Of a stretch of 64,000 nt of DNA, positions 60,501-64,000 are shown one piece after another; position 1 is the first letter of the stretch; every line of letters begins with the position of its first letter. This stretch comes from Monocercomonoides exilis (Eukaryota > Preaxostyla > Oxymonadida > Polymastigidae), in NCBI GenBank assembly GCA_001643675.2, contig LSRY02000014.1:808501-872500 (forward strand), in the 5' to 3' direction. The notes under the pieces are model-generated. The model was not told where the DNA came from. It did not search any database and worked only from the letters and a program-made list of their open reading frames with translations. A program made the position numbers and the translations under genes.

Positions 60501-61813
60501 TAATGAAAAAAAACGATATCTCACTTTTGCACACCATTATCTGGATCGCATGTTCCGAAGAAATTTTCATTTTTTAGCATGCAAGCAATATTTCCTGCTG
60601 CAGCACAATTTGAACAGAAAACAATACATGGATCTAAGTTGCGCTTGATGATATATTTGACTGGCTTGCTCAAGTTTGCACACATCAACGTTGATTTACC
60701 GCAAAGTTCAGTTTTGCCATCAGAAACCTGAATGTCGTCTTCCAATTGATTCAAAAAGCTGACAGCAGTCTTGCATGATTCAGCATGAAATTTATCTTCT
60801 CCGTCAAGTGCTAAATAAAATCCGTTTGCACCTATGATAAATCGAGGAGCAAGCAAATAAATAGCAAAATTATTCGTGCCATTAATAAAGATCTGTTAAA
60901 TTTCTTGTTTCTAATGAAGGGCACACCCACTGGGAATAAAAAATGTTCGAGAGGAGCCGATCTATAATTTGAATATATGATGTTGCATGGCTGTGACTTT
61001 AGTAAAACAATCCATTCAGCAATTTCTCGTGTATTGCTTATTGGATGTATTAATAATAATAATTTTATTGTGGAAGGTAGTAGCATTGTTATAAACTCCC
61101 AGCAATAATTGTTTTGCTCGTTATTATAAAAATTTGTTTCATCGAAAATAACTCTATCAATTTCGTTCAAAATACATGATTGATGGAAAAGAAGGTCCAA
61201 AAAATGCTTGCTTGTTGTAACAAGACATTTTGATTCAGGAGAAATAGATGTGGATTCTGTTATTAAGCCTGAAGATGTTGAATTTTCATTCAGTTCATAA
61301 AAAGTCCGTATTGCAAGCTCGTTCAATGCAGAAACAAATATGACTTTCTTATCTTCTTTAATGCTCAAAGATATGGCATGCTTGTATATCATGCTTTTTG
61401 CAGAATATGTGGGAAATGAAATTATTACAGATTCATCTAAAATTTTACAATATTTTTTAAAGACACGTATAAATATTAGAATAAAAGTTGTAAATAGCCT
61501 TCTTCATACTTTTATTTAATGCTTTAATTGAAAATTTCTGGCAACTATTTTCTAGTTCACTGGATGAATCGGATGAATTATTTGGAAAATGGAATTTGTT
61601 TTCATGTTTCCATCCAGGAGGATAGCACACTTCATATGAGCATATATATTTCCTTAACACTTTTTCACAAATTTTAGATTGTGTTTTTGCTCTTTTTTCT
61701 TCAAAATGTTTTGTGCTTTCAGGATATGGAAGAAGTGGCAATTCTGATTCTGTTTCATGGTGCGTAGCGGATGGAACAAATGTCAATTCATTCTTTTTCA
61801 TAGTATCATACAT
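57521..61813 (-). CDS. MTR4/DOB1-like Ski2-family protein with eroded helicase motifs
   Basis: Seven minus-strand exons: 61510-61813, 60927-61436, 60535-60831, 60151-60446, 59824-59949, 59556-59706 and 57521-59397; 1,186 aa. Overall order and C-terminus are those of MTR4: YEVCYPPGW, then RecA-like domains (CLVTTSKHFLDLLF, REIAEWIVLLKSQPCNIIYSNYRSAPLEHFLFP, MPQVREMLQTLLSGVGVYYNGMLPVLKEVV), KFDELLNLYATQNVEPEEFI, SLPFLQPGRLVRVK, FGWGVVLSLGKKK, GIPLLDPVEDMKIRD and the helical bundle. ATPase residues are lost: motif I TYSAKS (111-116) for TSAGKT, motif II DETN (200-203) for DExH, motif III IHP for SAT, motif V ATEEVAEE, motif VI CLCSCAGRHN (477-486) for QMSGRAGRRG. MTR4 feeds RNA to the nuclear exosome; this copy may instead act as a scaffold. 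The first-intron donor is uncertain. It is divergent from RPL5 (249 bp). Confidence 0.88.
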
Positions 61814-62062
61814 GTACAACAACTCCAATTAAAATTATTGCGGAGTTGATTGGAATCACGTACTTTTATAAATCGCACAATAAAAATTTGATGCAGTTTA
61901 TTTAGATAAATTATATATCAAGATCTAGTTGTACTATTTTTTACTTTTCTCAAAGTAAATGTTTGTAATTTTCTTTGATCTTATTTCAATGTTAATTTAC
62001 GCATTTTCACCTTTTATTTTGCAAACATTAAATGCTTTATCGAAATAGAACAATCCACAAAT
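61814..62062. promoter_or_regulatory. divergent promoter region of MTR4-like gene and RPL5
   Basis: 249 bp separate the two start codons. TTTATAAAT occurs at 61865-61873, the same nonamer as in the eIF6/NOP56 promoter. No regulatory function is demonstrated, and the base composition makes such motifs frequent. Confidence 0.45.
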
Positions 62063-62983
62063 ATGCCTCTTCATAAAATTCAAAAAGATAAAGCCTACTA
62101 TCGTCGCTATCAGGTCAAATATCGTCGTAGACGTGAGGGTAAAACTGATTATACAGCTAGAAAGGCACTCATTATTCAGGATCAGCGTACAATTAACAAC
62201 CCCAAGCACAGACTTGTTGTTCGTATCACAAACCGTGATGTTATCTGCCAAATCGTTATGGCCCATGTGTACGGAGATAGCTGCATGTGCAGTGCTTATT
62301 CTCACGAGCTCAAGAGATATGGCATCAAGGTTGGTCTCACAAATTATGCTGCATGCTATGCAACTGGTCTTCTTCTTGCACGCCGCTTGTTGGCAAAATT
62401 GCACCTTGACAAATTATATCCAGGTGTGAAAGAAGCAACTGGAGAATCAAAGCCAGTTGTTCCAAATGCAAAAGGACCACGTCCGTTCAAGGCCTTCCTC
62501 GATGTTGGTCTTCACAGAACAACAACTGGATCAAAAGTGTTTGCAGTTATGAAAGGAGCAACTGATGGTGGCATGAACATTCCACACAACGACAAACGTC
62601 TTGTTGGCTACAACTCCAAAACAAAGAAGCTTGATGCGGCTGTTCTTCGTGAACATATCTTTGGAATTCATGTGTCCAAATACATGAAGGATCTGAAGAA
62701 AGAAGATGAAAGAGCATACAAGAGCCACTTCTCGCAATACATTAAGGCTGGAATTACAGCTGATAAAGTTGAAGCAATGTACAAGTCCGCTCATGCAGCA
62801 ATCAGAGCCGATCCATCATTCAAACCAACAGAGAAAAAAGTTCCAGAAAAGAAAGGACCATTGTTCCCAGGAGGGCAAATGAAGAAATGGCCGTTGAAGT
62901 TGAGAAGACAAAGATTCAGACAAAAGTTGGCCAACATCAAGAGAAAGCAAAAGTCTGTCAATGCTGCACTTCTTGATATGTAA
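62063..62983 (+). CDS. RPL5: 60S ribosomal protein L5 (uL18)
   Basis: Intronless, 306 aa (human 297). The start MPLHKIQKDKAYYRRYQVKY and the RRRREGKTDYTARK block are classic. Then come NNPKHRLVVRITNRDVICQI, YGIKVGLTNYAACYATGLLLARRLL, FLDVGLHRTTTGSKVFAVMKGATDGGMNIPH, a CK-like KRLVGYNSKTK stretch, HAAIRADPSF and a basic end. RPL5 binds 5S rRNA with RPL11 and joins the central protuberance of the 60S subunit. GC-richer, regular codons fit a highly expressed gene. It ends TAA, convergent to the cathepsin gene. Confidence 0.99.
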   Translation: MPLHKIQKDKAYYRRYQVKYRRRREGKTDYTARKALIIQDQRTINNPKHRLVVRITNRDVICQIVMAHVYGDSCMCSAYSHELKRYGIKVGLTNYAACYATGLLLARRLLAKLHLDKLYPGVKEATGESKPVVPNAKGPRPFKAFLDVGLHRTTTGSKVFAVMKGATDGGMNIPHNDKRLVGYNSKTKKLDAAVLREHIFGIHVSKYMKDLKKEDERAYKSHFSQYIKAGITADKVEAMYKSAHAAIRADPSFKPTEKKVPEKKGPLFPGGQMKKWPLKLRRQRFRQKLANIKRKQKSVNAALLDM

Positions 62984-63334
62984 GCCCATTGCTGCTTACA
63001 TGCTCATTGAAAGTCTTTTGCTGCACTTCTTATTAAAAAGGAGGTAACTTGCTTCTGTCAGTTTTCTCTTTTTTACCTTTTTAAAAAAAGACTGATCCAA
63101 CAAATTATAACACATATTCTGCTTTTTGTTTTTTCTGTTTTAAAAAATATGTATTTGCTTTAAAAATATTGAATACAACTCACCTATCTTGTTGCAACTT
63201 GTATAGGCAAATGATATCATGCAATTATCAATTACACAAAAAAGTAATAGAAAAATAATCATAAAATTAAACGCAAAATAAAAATCTTTCATATATATTT
63301 GCTCTCGGTTAATTTTTTTAAAAATAAACCTCTT
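62984..63334. other. spacer between convergent RPL5 and cathepsin B
   Basis: This 351-bp AT-rich spacer presumably holds both 3' UTRs. No gene or element is visible. An AAAGGAGG near 63039-63046 looks like a ribosome-binding site but means nothing in a eukaryote. Confidence 0.6.
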
Positions 63335-64000
63335 TTAAATTTTAGGCAAAGCAACAACAATATCTCCTTCGATTCCACACTCGTTATTTCCCCGTTTAAT
63401 CAAAAACACTCCGTCCATTCCCCAGTCAGTATTCCACGAATTGACAACTTTCCAATATTTCACCCCATCTTGAACTCCCCACCCAACAATTTTGATAGCA
63501 TGTAATCCATCATATCCTCCACTAACATGATGATATACTCCTGATTTATATGTTGCAAAATCTTGATATACTGTAAACGATCCTGTAACTGGCCCATTTG
63601 TCATAATTTCGGTTTGAATTGCTGCTTCTTTACGTGCAATATTGCCATAAGTTCTAACATAATACTTTTCTTTATCAACTGGGATTTTAGTATTGGGGTA
63701 GCATGTTCGATTGCATTTCGGTGTTTTCCACATTGAACATCCAGGATGTTTGCATGTTCCCATTTGATATGGAATGCATTCTTCAGTTGTAATACCATTT
63801 CCTTTGATAAAGTTGAAAGCTTTTGATTGCCATCCACCATTGCAACCGTTTGAACCAGGACAACATGATGTCAAATGTTGACCTGATAAAAGTGGTTTCA
63901 TCGAACCGTTTGAGTGAATGCAAAATCTATCTTGCAAAGACTCAAATGAAGCCATGGCCCAGCAACTTCCGCAGTGCCCTTGATCATAAATTGTTCCAAT
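63335..64000 (-). CDS. cathepsin B-like cysteine peptidase (C1A), 5' part outside window
   Basis: The minus-strand frame is open to base 64000, so the signal peptide and propeptide lie to the right. The mature enzyme's active site is present: oxyanion Gln and Cys in DQGHCGSCWA (Cys codon 63962-63964), His in GLHAIKIVGWG and Asn in NSWNTDWG. Disulphide landmarks are CCPGSNGCNGGW and CNRTCYP. The occluding loop that gives cathepsin B its carboxypeptidase activity is short here: CKHPGCSMW replaces the usual C-E-H-H segment, keeping one His and losing the second. This may favour endopeptidase activity. The protein is probably lysosomal or secreted. The end is GDIVVALPKI, stop at 63335. Confidence 0.96.
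   Translation of the reverse strand: MGTIYDQGHCGSCWAMASFESLQDRFCIHSNGSMKPLLSGQHLTSCCPGSNGCNGGWQSKAFNFIKGNGITTEECIPYQMGTCKHPGCSMWKTPKCNRTCYPNTKIPVDKEKYYVRTYGNIARKEAAIQTEIMTNGPVTGSFTVYQDFATYKSGVYHHVSGGYDGLHAIKIVGWGVQDGVKYWKVVNSWNTDWGMDGVFLIKRGNNECGIEGDIVVALPKI

Noticed and set aside
63036-63048. AAAGGAGG resembling a bacterial ribosome-binding site
   Set aside because: The window is eukaryotic and no start codon follows at suitable distance.
1-64000. Reassigned stop codons (as in some ciliates or oxymonads)
   Set aside because: TAA, TAG and TGA each end at least one gene at its expected family length, and none occurs in frame within conserved domains of intact genes.
1-64000. CRISPR arrays, tRNA or rRNA genes, prophage
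   Set aside because: No regularly spaced repeats, no tRNA box pattern found by eye, and intron-bearing genes throughout.

Overview
This is a nuclear chromosome segment from a unicellular eukaryote. Ten of the fourteen coding genes keep introns (31 modelled, about 50-250 bp). Intergenic DNA is very AT-rich. TAA, TAG and TGA all end clear genes, so the code is standard. Coding genes contain long Ser, Glu/Lys and Pro runs. The protein set (raptor, WDR7, NOP56, eIF6, NOC2, RPL5, cathepsin B, an intracellular-type serpin) does not fix the lineage. A free-living or anaerobic protist fits; I could not decide further from sequence alone.

Layout. 1-3172 (+): 3' part of a MINDY-3/4-type deubiquitinase-like gene whose catalytic Cys is replaced by Ser. 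5446-6820 (+): a three-exon serpin. 7966-9301 (-): a broken Harbinger/HARBI1-type transposase interrupted by a MITE. 9312-10575 (+): a decayed second transposase. 11162-12054 (-) and 12249-14244 (+): divergent eIF6 and NOP56, each with a tiny first exon. 14657-31942 (-): a giant WDR7/Rabconnectin-3 beta homologue (about 5,700 aa). 34321-35400 (-): a PHO80-like cyclin. 35831-38331 (+): NOC2. 38569-47019 (-): a 2,816-aa coiled-coil protein. 47.2-48.8 kb: three inverted-repeat elements side by side. 49435-56522 (-): ten-exon raptor. 56746-57276 (-): a 136-aa three-exon protein. 57521-61813 (-): a seven-exon MTR4-like protein with every helicase motif eroded. 62063-62983 (+): RPL5. 63335-64000 (-): cathepsin B, 5' end outside the window.

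Functional picture. Five genes belong to ribosome assembly or nuclear RNA surveillance (eIF6, NOP56, NOC2, the MTR4-like protein, RPL5), and raptor is the scaffold of TORC1, which controls ribosome production. Two of them form head-to-head pairs with short shared promoters (eIF6/NOP56 and MTR4-like/RPL5). This may be chance, since the genes are not an operon.

The most unusual signals are: an apparently dead MTR4-family helicase with a fully maintained exon structure; a Cys-less MINDY-type protein; a raptor lacking the conserved His of its caspase-like domain; a WDR7 inflated almost four-fold by homopolymers within one 16.6-kb exon; and an approximately 258-bp MITE family, one copy of which sits inside the transposase gene. 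Intron boundaries were inferred by reading frame, splice signals and family similarity, without transcripts.
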